From NCBI GenBank assembly GCA_002500665.1, contig DLRY01000061.1, forward strand, positions 1 through 41,706: a stretch of DNA of 41,706 bases, written 5' to 3'. A program made the translations under genes and the position numbers. The number at the start of each line of letters is the position of its first letter. Position 1 is the stretch's first letter. Below, piece by piece: positions 1-9,172 of this stretch. The notes beneath the pieces were generated by a model. It saw only the letters and a program-made list of their open reading frames with translations. It made no database searches and was not told where the DNA came from. The stretch is from Opitutia bacterium UBA7876. GTDB lineage: Bacteria > Verrucomicrobiota > Verrucomicrobiia > Opitutales > Seribacteraceae.

Positions 1-1943
1 CCAAGGTCGCAGCAGGTCTGCCTAAGGCGGGTAAGCAGGGAGAAAACGTGGGTGGGAGCCTCTTTCAAGGCCGCCTGAAGATCTTCCCCATGTTCCTGGA
101 TGGCTCCCTCGGTAAGCTTTCTGTACTCCTTACGCTGTTCATCATTGAGGGGGCAGGGCAGCTCGGTCTCCAGTTTGGGGGGCAACTCGGTCGCGACTTC
201 GCTCTTGATTCTCCTGAGAACGAAGGGAGTCACCTGTCTGCGCAAAAGGCGAATGGTGTCCTCGGGAGCCTCGGTGAGATTCTTTTCCAGGTCCTTTCGG
301 CTCCCTAGAAGCCCTGGCATAAGGAACCTGAAGATCGTCCAGAGATCCAAAGCCGTGTTTTCAATGGGGGTGCCCGACAGGGCGAGCCTGTGCTTGGCGT
401 CGATGGAAAGGCAGGTCTGGGTGACTTTTGCCTTGGGGTTCTTGATCAGTTGCGCTTCGTCCAGAACGGCGTAGCGGAACTTGAACTTTTCCAAGAGGCT
501 CCGATGTCTGCGCAACTGCGTATAGCTAGCCACCCAAAGACAATTGTCGAACTCTTCGGAGAATTGGTTTTCCTTGCTCAGGATGCGGACCTTTAGCCTT
601 GGAAACCTTTCCTTGGCCTCGCGGACCCAGACCGGTACCACCGAGGCGGGGCAGGTGACTAGATCGGGCAGATCTTTTTCTTTGTTGCCCATAATCAGGG
701 CGAGCGTCTGGACGGTCTTACCCAAGCCCATTTCATCAGCCAAAAGCCCGTGGCAACCAAGCTTGTGCAGGGCGTGCAGATGGGCCACGCCCTCTCGCTG
801 ATAGGGGCGAAGAAAGGAGAATCTCTTGGCGATGCCATTGGTCTGGGGCTTGCGAATGGCGGCCTGCCAGTCGGCCAGTTTACCATCTTGTCGAGCCTTT
901 AGGTATTTGCGGGCAAAAAGGGAGAAGAGCATGTATCTGGGCCAATTGGCTCGCCTTGAGTCGCCCCGGTTTCTTTGCCACCACTCGAAGTCATCCAGTT
1001 GATTCTGATCGAGTCGAACCAACCCATGACCTCGAATAAAGGTGGAGCCGTTCCTTGCCCTCGTGACTTTTCGGGTGTGCTCGACTCCAAGCCTATGGGA
1101 GCCGATTCGAAAGTGTTCGCGAAGGGTCATGGAGGATGAATCCCGGCTGCGAGCCTCGATCTCCCAGCTTAGAGTTCGTTGTCCTTCCCTCAGAAGGTGA
1201 GCGTCGTCCACGAACTCAAGCTGGAAGGCTTTTTCCCAGCGGGGCAGGGCATCTTCCGTAAGCATTGCAACCTGTTTCCAGTCTCGGAGGTTGAAGATGC
1301 CCTTCTCCTTGTCGAACTCAAATCCCCGCTCACTGGCCTCGGCGACGAATTTCATGAGGGATGGACGATCCGCATTGTCGATCTCGAAATCACGCCCGCC
1401 GTAGGCGGGGATACGGGAATCGTCCGGTACTTGCCAAATGGGGGTGGCGGTTAGGCCATTCTTATTCGAGACCTCGAGCAAGATCAGAAGGGGAATCTGC
1501 TCATCTTCTTCCTCCACATCGGCCTCATTCTCTGGTGCCTCAGCCTCGGTTTGGCCGTTGGGTTGCTGTTCTTCACAGACGGAGAATTCTCCGAAGAGGG
1601 GATCATCTTCATGAATCTCGGCAATGAGTTCCTCAATCTCATAGAGGCCTGCGGCCGCCAACACTACCCCGAATTCCTCGTCCTCCACCGAGGTCCGAAT
1701 CTCGGGCCCCTGCCCATCCCATTCGATTACCGAGTAGGTCTCTTCACGGTCGATTTTCTGGGTAATGATTGCTTGCCCGGTCTTGAGATCAATGGTGCTC
1801 AATTTCCCTTCGCGGTACATTTTGCGTCCCTCCTTGAGCTGGGTTTCTGGAATTTTTCTTTCCCAATCGGCAACGGACAACTGGGACAGCCAGACTTCAA
1901 CCGCTTCTCGCGTAAAAGTTCTGGAAGGACCGTTTGAAATCAT
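1..1943 (-). CDS. SNF2-family DEAD/DEAH-like helicase (C-terminus beyond the window)
   Basis: The minus-strand frame is open from the ATG at 1943 to the left edge, so the C-terminal helicase lobe is missing. About 400 residues of acidic N-terminal sequence, which I cannot assign, precede a classic SNF2 ATPase lobe. Motif I is LLADEMGLGKTVQ, with the Walker lysine near residue 409. Motif II is AVLDEAQLIKNP and motif III is LSGTPIEN. The family couples ATP hydrolysis to translocation on duplex DNA, acting in bacteria in repair, transcription or RNA polymerase recycling; the exact job here is unknown. An in-frame TAA lies about 12 codons upstream and no other ATG intervenes, so the start is fairly safe, although no clear Shine-Dalgarno is seen. 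It follows glgA on the same strand after about 100 bases and may be cotranscribed with it. Confidence 0.92.
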   Translation of the reverse strand, partial: MISNGPSRTFTREAVEVWLSQLSVADWERKIPETQLKEGRKMYREGKLSTIDLKTGQAIITQKIDREETYSVIEWDGQGPEIRTSVEDEEFGVVLAAAGLYEIEELIAEIHEDDPLFGEFSVCEEQQPNGQTEAEAPENEADVEEEDEQIPLLILLEVSNKNGLTATPIWQVPDDSRIPAYGGRDFEIDNADRPSLMKFVAEASERGFEFDKEKGIFNLRDWKQVAMLTEDALPRWEKAFQLEFVDDAHLLREGQRTLSWEIEARSRDSSSMTLREHFRIGSHRLGVEHTRKVTRARNGSTFIRGHGLVRLDQNQLDDFEWWQRNRGDSRRANWPRYMLFSLFARKYLKARQDGKLADWQAAIRKPQTNGIAKRFSFLRPYQREGVAHLHALHKLGCHGLLADEMGLGKTVQTLALIMGNKEKDLPDLVTCPASVVPVWVREAKERFPRLKVRILSKENQFSEEFDNCLWVASYTQLRRHRSLLEKFKFRYAVLDEAQLIKNPKAKVTQTCLSIDAKHRLALSGTPIENTALDLWTIFRFLMPGLLGSRKDLEKNLTEAPEDTIRLLRRQVTPFVLRRIKSEVATELPPKLETELPCPLNDEQRKEYRKLTEGAIQEHGEDLQAALKEAPTHVFSLLTRLRQTCCDL

Positions 1944-2047
1944 GCTGTAGGCAAAAGTGGGAAACCTGCAAGCTACCGATTATTTTTTGTCTTCCGCAAG
2001 AGGAAACCCCCAAAAGAGACCGAAAGTTATCCACATGAAGGGAAAAT

Positions 2048-3514
2048 CTACTTTTCTTTTGACGGAATCTCCATGGCCCAACGATAGACGTCGGCGTATT
2101 GCTTGGCGGCCGATTCCCAAGAACAAGGGGACTGGAGTGCATTTCCTTGGATGGAGGCAAATTTTCGAGGGTTCTGAAAAAGACGGATTGCCCTGTTAAC
2201 AACCTTGGCGAAGGAACTGGGATTGGCATTTTCGAAAAGAAAGCCGTTTGCGCGCTTTGTAGACCTAGAATAATGAATGATGGTGTCTGCAAGCCCTCCC
2301 GTTCTCCTGCCGATGGGGAGCGATCCGTAACGCATGGCATATTGTTGAGCCAAGCCGCATGGCTCGAAGCGGCTGGGCATAAGAAAAAAATCCGTCCCGG
2401 CGAAAATTCTCCGTGCCAGTCCATCGTCGAATCCTATGAAAACCGAGATTCGCGTAGGGTATGCTCTCGCCAATTCCCGAAAAGCCTGCTCTTCTTTACC
2501 GTCGCCACTCCCCAATATAACGAAGTTGGCCTCGGAATTAGATATAAGGGAAGGAAGGATGCGCAGGAGCAAATCGAGGCCCTTTTGCCGGTAGAGACGG
2601 GAAACCACTCCGAACAAGGGGGCTCTCGATTCTGGGGGCAACTTCATTTCTTCCAAAAGCGAGCGCTTGCAGGCACTTTTGCCGGCACTGGGATCAAGTG
2701 GATCAATGGGTGAGGGGAGGGCGGGGTCGCGTTGCGGGTTCCAGCTGTCCTGGTCAATCCCATTTAAGATTCCAACTAGGTCGGCACCACGGTATTTAAG
2801 GCTTTCCTCGAGTCCTTGACCAAAAGCTTTGGTCCTCACTTCGCTCGCATAGGTGGGGCTTACCGTGGTGATCTTGTCTGCGTGTTGAATCCCTCCCTTG
2901 AGCAAATTCATCGACCCTTGGTGCTCGAACCCATCGATTCCCGAGTACTCCGCTGGTAAACCGGAAAGGACGAAGTCTCGCTGGGGAAAAACGCCTTGGT
3001 GCTCGAGGTTGTGGATGGTGAGGACGGATTTGCCGATTTTACGAACCTTTTTTACGAACGAGAGCTCGTTAAGGTAGGCTGCGGTAGGGGCCGCCATCCA
3101 GTCATGGGCATGAAAAACGTCGGGTGTCCATCCGGTTGCTTTGTAAAGCAAGACCGCCGACTTGGATAGTACGCAAGCCCTGGTTGAGTTGTCCGTATAA
3201 TCTCCTTCCTCATCGGCATAAATTCCCGGCCGGTCGAAAAGCTCGTCGTTTTCGACCAGATAGACTGGAATATCGAATTTACCGAGTGTGGTTTGGCCTA
3301 TTCTAAAGGGGATCGTTTGAGCTCCGAGCTCAAGCCCGAGTTTTTTTCGGAAGAAACGGATGTCCATGTCTTTGCACTGGCGATGCAGAGGACAGAGAAT
3401 CCGAACGTCGATTCCCATGGCCTGAAGGGAAATTGGAAGGCTGCCCACTACGTCCCCCAACCCTCCCGTTCGGACGATCGGGCTGACTTCAGGACTGACG
3501 AAAAGAACTTTCAT
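2048..3514 (-). CDS. glgA: Glycogen synthase (ADP-glucose type, GT5)
   Basis: This cytoplasmic enzyme extends alpha-1,4-glucan using ADP-glucose. The 488 residues match the family's usual length. Visible GT5 signatures are the N-terminal TGGLGDVVGSLP loop, HAHDWMAA, the donor-site segment RLYRQKGLDLL, and the C-terminal block PSRFEPCGLAQQYAMRYG followed by RRTGGLADT. At position 15, where the Escherichia coli enzyme has the substrate-binding lysine of the KTGGL motif, this protein has arginine (R15). Other glycogen genes are not in the window. The start was chosen because MKVLFVSPEVSP is the normal N-terminus. A perfect 8-base palindrome, GTCATGAC, lies about 30 bases upstream of the start codon. 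The helicase gene follows on the same strand. Confidence 0.96.
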   Translation of the reverse strand: MKVLFVSPEVSPIVRTGGLGDVVGSLPISLQAMGIDVRILCPLHRQCKDMDIRFFRKKLGLELGAQTIPFRIGQTTLGKFDIPVYLVENDELFDRPGIYADEEGDYTDNSTRACVLSKSAVLLYKATGWTPDVFHAHDWMAAPTAAYLNELSFVKKVRKIGKSVLTIHNLEHQGVFPQRDFVLSGLPAEYSGIDGFEHQGSMNLLKGGIQHADKITTVSPTYASEVRTKAFGQGLEESLKYRGADLVGILNGIDQDSWNPQRDPALPSPIDPLDPSAGKSACKRSLLEEMKLPPESRAPLFGVVSRLYRQKGLDLLLRILPSLISNSEANFVILGSGDGKEEQAFRELARAYPTRISVFIGFDDGLARRIFAGTDFFLMPSRFEPCGLAQQYAMRYGSLPIGRRTGGLADTIIHYSRSTKRANGFLFENANPSSFAKVVNRAIRLFQNPRKFASIQGNALQSPCSWESAAKQYADVYRWAMEIPSKEK

Positions 3515-3824
3515 GCAAAGAAAACTGGAGAGAAAACGTCTGTCATGACGTCTTTGTGACGGTTGGCAAATGCATTCGCCCCGATTTGGTTTATCGATTC
3601 CATGCTTGCGGATTGACCATTCAAAGATTTACTAGACCGACTCAATGAACTGGTCCTACGGAAATTTTTCTTCCGCTCAATCCGTATGCCGAGCTCTTTT
3701 CCTCATGGCAAGTTGCTCTCGTGTAGTTCTCCTCTGCCGTTGAGTTTGAATTTATCCCTCCACAGCTTTTTCCAAGGCTTGCATCGTACTTTAGCTCCCT
3801 AGCTTAACCTTTACCTCCCGCTTG
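3515..3824. other. Divergent intergenic region between glgA and phoH
   Basis: These 310 bases separate divergent genes and must hold the promoters for glgA (leftward) and the phoH series (rightward). I see no convincing coding frame and no sigma-70 promoter with both boxes at proper spacing. Small symmetric elements are visible: an 8-base palindrome GTCATGAC at 3542-3549, flanked by ACGTC and GACGT at 3536-3540 and 3547-3551, and a short hairpin CGGAA/TTCCG near 3660-3676. Neither can be assigned to a known regulator. Confidence 0.5.
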
Positions 3825-4775
3825 ATGGCAGAGAAAAAAATAGAATTCGAATCGGAAAGACAGTTCCATAAGCTCTATGGTGAAAAACCGGAAAACTTGG
3901 GGGAAGTTGAGCGTCTTCTTTCCGTTCGCCTAGTGGCTCGTGGTGATTCCCTGACCATGGAAGGATCGCCGGCCGACCTGGAACGTTGTGGAGAGCTTTT
4001 TTCCCTATTGCTGAAGGGGCGTGAACAGGGCTTCGTCTCTGGGAAATCCGACTTCAGACGATTCCTCGAAAAGGTTTCCCAAGGGAAGTCGGGTGAATTG
4101 CATGATCTCCTGGACAATCCGCTGATTCTAAAGATAAGGAGAAAGTCGGTCGTGCCCAGAAATCTAGGGCAAAGGCGTTTTCTCGATTTGATCCTGAGGA
4201 ACGATATGGTCTTTGGCATCGGTCCGGCAGGAACGGGGAAGACTTTTCTGGCCATGATTGCCGCTTTGCATGCCCTCCTCGAGGGAGAAGTTCAGCGCAT
4301 CGTTCTGGCTCGTCCTGCGGTAGAGGCGGGTGAAGCTCTCGGCTTTTTGCCTGGTGACTTGGAGGAAAAGCTCTTGCCCTATCTGCGTCCCCTTTATGAC
4401 GCCATGGACGAGGTCTTGGGCCCGGTCGAGGCAAGAAAACTGGTGGAGACCGGGGTGGTTGAGATTGCTCCCTTGGCCTACATGCGCGGGCGCACATTAA
4501 GCAAGAGCTTTGCCCTTCTGGACGAAGCCCAAAACGCGACCCGATCCCAAATGATGATGTTTTTGACCAGGTTGGGCGAAGGCAGCAAGATGGTCGTTAC
4601 CGGTGACGTCACCCAAATAGACCTTCCCTCCGGTGGCGCTTCCGGCCTCGTCCATGCGCGCAAGGTGCTTTCCGACGTAGATGGCCTTCATTTTCACGAA
4701 TTCGATCATGACGACGTGGTGCGGCACCCGCTCGTCAGCGCCATCATTTCCGCTTATCAGGAACCGCATTCCTAA
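3825..4775 (+). CDS. phoH: PhoH family ATPase (PhoL/YbeZ-like)
   Basis: This is a cytoplasmic P-loop NTPase of the PhoH family, whose members are linked to RNA metabolism and ribosome maturation, often together with YbeY. The N-terminal ~115 residues resemble the RNA-binding part of PhoH-like proteins. Walker A is GPAGTGKTF near residues 131-141, and Walker B with sensor is ALLDEAQNATRSQMMMFLTR near 228-247, followed by VTGDVTQIDLP. At 316 aa it is of normal length. A TTG lies directly before the ATG, but I prefer the ATG at 3825. It heads the long plus-strand series, and the ybeY partner lies two genes downstream, a conserved arrangement (phoH, HD phosphohydrolase, ybeY). Confidence 0.95.
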   Translation: MAEKKIEFESERQFHKLYGEKPENLGEVERLLSVRLVARGDSLTMEGSPADLERCGELFSLLLKGREQGFVSGKSDFRRFLEKVSQGKSGELHDLLDNPLILKIRRKSVVPRNLGQRRFLDLILRNDMVFGIGPAGTGKTFLAMIAALHALLEGEVQRIVLARPAVEAGEALGFLPGDLEEKLLPYLRPLYDAMDEVLGPVEARKLVETGVVEIAPLAYMRGRTLSKSFALLDEAQNATRSQMMMFLTRLGEGSKMVVTGDVTQIDLPSGGASGLVHARKVLSDVDGLHFHEFDHDDVVRHPLVSAIISAYQEPHS

Positions 4776-4820
4776 GCCTTGACCCAAACCAGTCTTTTCT
4801 GAGAAAATAAGACTCTTCCA

Positions 4821-7331
4821 ATGGCCAAAGAGGATACCAGAGGCTCGCGAAAAAAAACCGTGCGCCAACGTGCTCGAAGACGCAAGGAACTTGAGCAAGA
4901 AGCTGCCCCCACTGCTCTCCAACCGAGGGTTCGTGGGATCTGGCTCAACGGAGGAAGGCAGTCCCTTCTTACCCTATTGTTTGCCGCCGCGGTGATTGCG
5001 ATTTGTTTTGTCGGGCAGGATCCACCCGGTCTCAGGGCTCTGGGTGAGTACGCGCCCGAGAACGTTTATTCCGATCGAAACTTTCATTACTTAAGCGAAG
5101 TCCGCAGAGAACAAGCGGAAGAAGAGCTGCGCAGGAGCACGCCTCGTGAATACGCCCGCAACTTCGCCGATGAGGAACAATTCAAAAAGGCTCTCATCCG
5201 ACTGGAGGACGAGCTTCTCTCCATCCGTACCATGGATGATGAGGCGGCGGCTATTGCTGAGCTTTCCCTGATCGAGGAACTGAAGGCGAAATTCGAGCTG
5301 GTGGTCACGCTGGAAGAGATGAACATGCTCTCGCACTGGCAGAACTTTTCCGATGGGGAAAACTTTCTAGTGTATTTGCCCACAAAGGTGCTTGGCAAAC
5401 TACATAATACGGGAGTCGTTAAATTTCCTTCCTCCGACCAGAAGTTCATTTCCGAAGCCAATGCAACGGATAGGATCGACGGCATGATGGTTGATATCGC
5501 ATCACGCTTCGTCGTGGTCACGGACATCTTCGAAGGGTTGCGCTTCAACCTGGATCCGGAGCAAATTGCCGAGGGACACCCGAACCTTTCTCTCTATCTG
5601 CTGGATCTTCAGGCTCTGCTGGAGAATGATGGAGACTTTCCAGAGGGTGAAGAGGGGCTCCTCTTGTCCGACCTCATTTCAAACCCTGATCAAAATACCT
5701 CCCTCGGGGCCACTCGATTCCGCGATGAGATGGCGAGCGTGTATTCCAATTTTGCTCGCAAGGGTCTTTTCCTTCGCTCGATCGACCAGGTGGCCACCAC
5801 CTCTGCCCAGGATCGGGCGATCAAGGAAATGGACCAACCGATCGAATTTGTCGAGGAAGGGGACCTTATCCTCAAGAAGGGAGTCAAGGTTGGGGAGCTT
5901 GATCTTGAGAAGTACGAGAAATATCTGGACGTTACGGTAGAGGACAGGAATCTGCTTCCCAAGAGAATATTCGTCACTTTTGGTACTTTCCTGTTTGCCG
6001 TAGTCTACATCAGTTTGGTTTTGCCGAACTTCTGGAGAGACAATGCCCGCTCGACCATCGTTGCCGTTGCGGTTCTTTCCAACTTGGGCTTGTCGCGAAT
6101 CATTCTGGAGTTGGGAAGCACGGATCTTTTCGGCGGAAATGCTCTGCTGGTCGGGCTTTTGCCTTATCTCATACCGGTAGCCTTCGCCCCCATGGTCGTA
6201 ATGATCACGGTAGGTCCGAGGATGGCCGCCCTTTCAGCCCTAATGACCAGCATCTTCCATGCAACGATGCAGAATGCAGGCATCGAGGCGCTGACCATTT
6301 CGCTCAGCTCAGCTCTCGTTGGCTCTTATTTTTGCCGGGACGTTCGACTGCGTGGCAGTGTAATGAAGGCGGGAGCCGCCGCCGGTCTAACGGGGGCGAT
6401 CATGGCCCTCTGGATTGGCCTTGCCTCGGGAAGCGGTGGAGTTTCGGCCAACCATGCGCTGGCGTCCCTACTGGTCGGCGTCTTTACCGGAGTTCTGGTG
6501 TTGGGAGCGATGCCCTTGATTGAGAATGGATTCAAGGTGGCCACCGATGCGACCCTTTTCGAGCTCACTGATTTCAACCACCCTCTTCTTCGTCGCATGC
6601 AGGTGGAGGCTCCCGGCACCTATCATCACAGCCTCATGGTTGCCAACTTGGCTGAGAACGCCGCCGTTGCCGTCAAGGCGAACCCGATCATGTGTCGGGC
6701 TTGTTCCCTTTTCCACGATATAGGAAAAATGAGCCAGCCGGACTATTTCACGGAGAATCAGGGTGGGTTTGATAATCCCCACTCCAGGCAGAACCCGGCC
6801 ATGAGCGCCCTCATCATCAAGAGCCACGTCAAGGAGGGGATCGAGATGGCACGCGAACATCGTCTGCCCAAGGTCATTCGCGACGTCATTCGCCAACACC
6901 ATGGAACGACCTTGGTCAAATACTTCTACCATCAGGCCAAGCAGAAGCTGAAGCAGGAAAAACTCGACTATGGGGAACTGGAGGACGAGCCCGATCAATC
7001 CACCTATCGCTACGATGGACCGAAGCCTCTCTTCAAGGAAAGCGCCATCATCTTCTTCGCCGATTCCGTCGAGGCCGCCGCCCGGAGTTTGCCCAAGGTC
7101 ACCCAACACAGCGTGGAAGAACTGCTTGAGAACATCTTTCAGGATCGCCTGGAGGATGGGCAATTGGATGAGTGTCCGCTCACCCTGGAGGAAGTTTCGA
7201 AAATTAAGGAGAGCTTCATCAAAACTTCTCTCAATATGCTGCATTCCAGGATCGAGTATCCCGAGGACGAAAAGGCATCGATCGGGAACCGGAAGGGATC
7301 CGTTCCCCCTTTTCCCGAAAACCGGGGTTGA
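4821..7331 (+). CDS. 7TM-HD (HDIG) membrane phosphohydrolase, PgpH/YqfF family
   Basis: Family members of this type (Listeria PgpH) hydrolyse cyclic di-AMP. The 836-residue protein has the full layout. A basic cytoplasmic N-terminus is followed by one membrane helix near 45-63. A large extracytoplasmic 7TMR-HDED-like domain reaches about residue 375, and a block of several membrane helices spans about 380-590. The cytoplasmic HD domain covers about 595-765. HD residues are visible in TYHHSLMVANLAENA, SLFHDIGKM, VIRQHHG and FFADSVEAAARS. It sits between phoH and ybeY, the standard location for this gene. Its stop and the ybeY start are seven bases apart. The c-di-AMP substrate is inferred from the family. 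Confidence 0.93.
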   Translation: MAKEDTRGSRKKTVRQRARRRKELEQEAAPTALQPRVRGIWLNGGRQSLLTLLFAAAVIAICFVGQDPPGLRALGEYAPENVYSDRNFHYLSEVRREQAEEELRRSTPREYARNFADEEQFKKALIRLEDELLSIRTMDDEAAAIAELSLIEELKAKFELVVTLEEMNMLSHWQNFSDGENFLVYLPTKVLGKLHNTGVVKFPSSDQKFISEANATDRIDGMMVDIASRFVVVTDIFEGLRFNLDPEQIAEGHPNLSLYLLDLQALLENDGDFPEGEEGLLLSDLISNPDQNTSLGATRFRDEMASVYSNFARKGLFLRSIDQVATTSAQDRAIKEMDQPIEFVEEGDLILKKGVKVGELDLEKYEKYLDVTVEDRNLLPKRIFVTFGTFLFAVVYISLVLPNFWRDNARSTIVAVAVLSNLGLSRIILELGSTDLFGGNALLVGLLPYLIPVAFAPMVVMITVGPRMAALSALMTSIFHATMQNAGIEALTISLSSALVGSYFCRDVRLRGSVMKAGAAAGLTGAIMALWIGLASGSGGVSANHALASLLVGVFTGVLVLGAMPLIENGFKVATDATLFELTDFNHPLLRRMQVEAPGTYHHSLMVANLAENAAVAVKANPIMCRACSLFHDIGKMSQPDYFTENQGGFDNPHSRQNPAMSALIIKSHVKEGIEMAREHRLPKVIRDVIRQHHGTTLVKYFYHQAKQKLKQEKLDYGELEDEPDQSTYRYDGPKPLFKESAIIFFADSVEAAARSLPKVTQHSVEELLENIFQDRLEDGQLDECPLTLEEVSKIKESFIKTSLNMLHSRIEYPEDEKASIGNRKGSVPPFPENRG

Positions 7332-7338
7332 TGGGGCG

Positions 7339-7818
7339 ATGGGATCATCCCTCTCAGTCGAATACAGCAGCCACTACCCGAGTCTGAGCTTTTCATCGGA
7401 TTCCGTAGACCTTTTCTGGGGAGAAATCTTCCGTCTCCATCGACATGACTGTTCCGGCTGTCTCTCGGTGGTTTTCCTAGACCGGGAAAGCCATTCTCGG
7501 ATGCACGGGGATTTCCTTCGTGATTTTCGGCCCACGGACGTCATCACGTTTCCGGCGGAACCCGACGAGAACATGGCGGGAGAAATTTGCGTTTCCGTCG
7601 ATCAGGCGATGGAGGAGGCCGAGTCGAGGAAGATCGAATTTTCCCACGAGCTGAGCCTATACCTGATTCACGGTTGGTTGCATCTCGTTGGCTTCGACGA
7701 CAAGACAGGGGAAGATCGAGAAATCATGCGCCGAGAGGAGAAGCGGGCCATGGATCGCATCGAAGATCTTGGTCTCTGGCCTGATTTTCTTCTCGCACCG
7801 CAGGGCATAGGCAAATAG
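7339..7818 (+). CDS. ybeY: Endoribonuclease / rRNA maturation factor YbeY
   Basis: YbeY is a small metalloprotein involved in 16S rRNA 3' end maturation and ribosome quality control. The ATG at 7339, seven bases after the upstream stop, gives 159 aa, the usual size. TDVITFPAE and the metal-site segment HGWLHLVGFDD identify it. The first two ligands are H111 and H115. The third, usually histidine in HGxLHLxGxDH, is aspartate here (D121). I read the codon as GAC, so this is not a misreading of the frame. Aspartate could still bind metal. PhoH two genes upstream is the usual partner. The same frame is open further upstream, but that overlaps the HD protein and lacks family similarity. Confidence 0.92.
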   Translation: MGSSLSVEYSSHYPSLSFSSDSVDLFWGEIFRLHRHDCSGCLSVVFLDRESHSRMHGDFLRDFRPTDVITFPAEPDENMAGEICVSVDQAMEEAESRKIEFSHELSLYLIHGWLHLVGFDDKTGEDREIMRREEKRAMDRIEDLGLWPDFLLAPQGIGK

Positions 7819-7829
7819 CGAAGAACGCA

Positions 7830-8501
7830 GTGACGGCAAAATCGAACAGTTTCTCGAGAAAGTTCCGAAATGCTTTCCTCACCGGGTTGATTATTTTTCT
7901 GCCTCTCGGGACGACTATTTTCGTCCTCAACTTTCTTCTCGGGATGTTTCAGGAGCCGGCGACGGACTTGGCCCGTGAGCTGGGTCTGGAGGCGGAGAGA
8001 TTCTTTTTCGGGGAGTACCTGCTTGCAATTCTGGGCTTGGCGATTGGCGTTCTGGCCCTTACCGCCCTTGGGTTCTTGTCGAACTACGTACTCGGAAAAT
8101 TCTTCATTTCCACGGCGGAAAAGTTTTTGGGAAAAGTTCCCTTTCTCAACACCGTTTACCGTTCCGCCAAGCAGATCGTCCAGACCTTTGGCAGGGAAAA
8201 CCGGGCCGTATTCAAGGAAGTCGTCCTTATCGAATATCCTCGTTCCGGTTGCTATGTCCTGGGCTTCGTGACCTGCGAGGCGTCCAGTGAAATCGATCAG
8301 GCGATGGATCGTAAGCTTACCAACGTATTCGTTCCCACTACCCCTAATCCGACAAGCGGGTTCCTTCTCCTTTTACCAAGGGAGGAAATCATTTCACTCG
8401 ACCTTTCGGTGGGGGATGGAATGAAAATGCTCATATCGGGGGGGGCGGTCTCTCCATCCGCAAAGGCGTTTGATTCGCGACCCGAATCTCCATCCGATTG
8501 A
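7830..8501 (+). CDS. DUF502 family integral membrane protein
   Basis: This 223-aa protein matches the DUF502 family, whose function is unknown and whose members occur in many bacteria and in plants. After a short basic N-terminus, a hydrophobic helix around residues 14-38 contains GLIIFLPLGTTIFVLNFLLG. A second hydrophobic segment lies at about 60-88. The typical motif VPFLNTVYRSAKQIVQTF follows, then a soluble region with TPNPTSGFLLLLPREEI, the C-terminal family signature. Translation probably begins at GTG 7830, eleven bases after the ybeY stop; no ATG is available before the first helix. It ends four bases before the likely recO start, so cotranscription is very likely. Confidence 0.88.
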   Translation: MTAKSNSFSRKFRNAFLTGLIIFLPLGTTIFVLNFLLGMFQEPATDLARELGLEAERFFFGEYLLAILGLAIGVLALTALGFLSNYVLGKFFISTAEKFLGKVPFLNTVYRSAKQIVQTFGRENRAVFKEVVLIEYPRSGCYVLGFVTCEASSEIDQAMDRKLTNVFVPTTPNPTSGFLLLLPREEIISLDLSVGDGMKMLISGGAVSPSAKAFDSRPESPSD

Positions 8502-8505
8502 GGCT

Positions 8506-9117
8506 GTGTCCTCTCCCCCGCACATCCTTGAGGGCACCACCCTCAGCCGGGAGGATGCCGGAGAGAATCACATGCGGCTCGTCGTGTTCTCGCAAGCGGA
8601 TGGCTTGAAGACGGTTTTGTTGCGTAAGCCGAGGCATGGCAAAGGCAATGCCCTCCCGGATTTGTTCGACGAGGTCGAGCTTTCGCTGCAACGGTCGAAA
8701 CCTCCGGGTCTTCCCTTCGTCAAGGAGCACCAAGTAACCGCTAAGCGACGAGAACTGGCGCTTGATCACAAGCGGTTCGAGCTCGCTTCCCGCCTTGCCC
8801 GCCTTTACCTGGACAACGGTCGGCACCTGCTTGAACCCGAGTCTTTTGCCTCCCTGCTTGCCTCGGCCTTGACCTCCTTGTGCCGGGGAGGTGACATCCA
8901 AGTGGTTTACTTCAAAACGCTTTTCGTCTTTGCCAGCCGGGAAGGCCTGCCGGTAAAGGAGTCATGGCTGGCGAGCCTTGAAAAAGCCGACCATTCACGC
9001 GTCAAGGGCGTCCTTAAGAATCCCGTGCCCGCAGAGGGCGAAGAAGAAGTTTTGCCAGCTGCCTTGATTGATTCGCTCAAGGACTGGCTCAATGGCAATA
9101 CCGAGCTGCGTTGTTGA
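8506..9117 (+). CDS. recO: DNA repair protein RecO
   Basis: RecO helps load RecA onto SSB-coated single-stranded DNA in the RecFOR gap-repair pathway. The N-terminal OB-fold pattern is visible (HILEGTTLSREDAGENHMRL, then a charged strand ending KPRHGK), followed by the helical domain with ELASRLARLYLDN. At 203 aa it is shorter than typical RecO proteins (about 240), and I see no CxxC zinc cysteines. Two starts are possible, TTG 8470 or GTG 8506. I prefer GTG 8506 because it follows the DUF502 stop by four bases and places the OB-fold near the N-terminus. RecF lies four genes downstream in the same series, which supports the call. Confidence 0.8.
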   Translation: MSSPPHILEGTTLSREDAGENHMRLVVFSQADGLKTVLLRKPRHGKGNALPDLFDEVELSLQRSKPPGLPFVKEHQVTAKRRELALDHKRFELASRLARLYLDNGRHLLEPESFASLLASALTSLCRGGDIQVVYFKTLFVFASREGLPVKESWLASLEKADHSRVKGVLKNPVPAEGEEEVLPAALIDSLKDWLNGNTELRC

Positions 9118-9172
9118 ACGAACCTCTTCCTCGGCTCTTGCCAAATCCCGTTTCCTGTCCTAAATATGACCT

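Noticed and set aside
6468..7244. 258-codon antisense frame within the HD phosphohydrolase gene
   Set aside because: It is opposite the conserved HD domain, with no recognisable similarity, so it is a shadow of the plus-strand gene.
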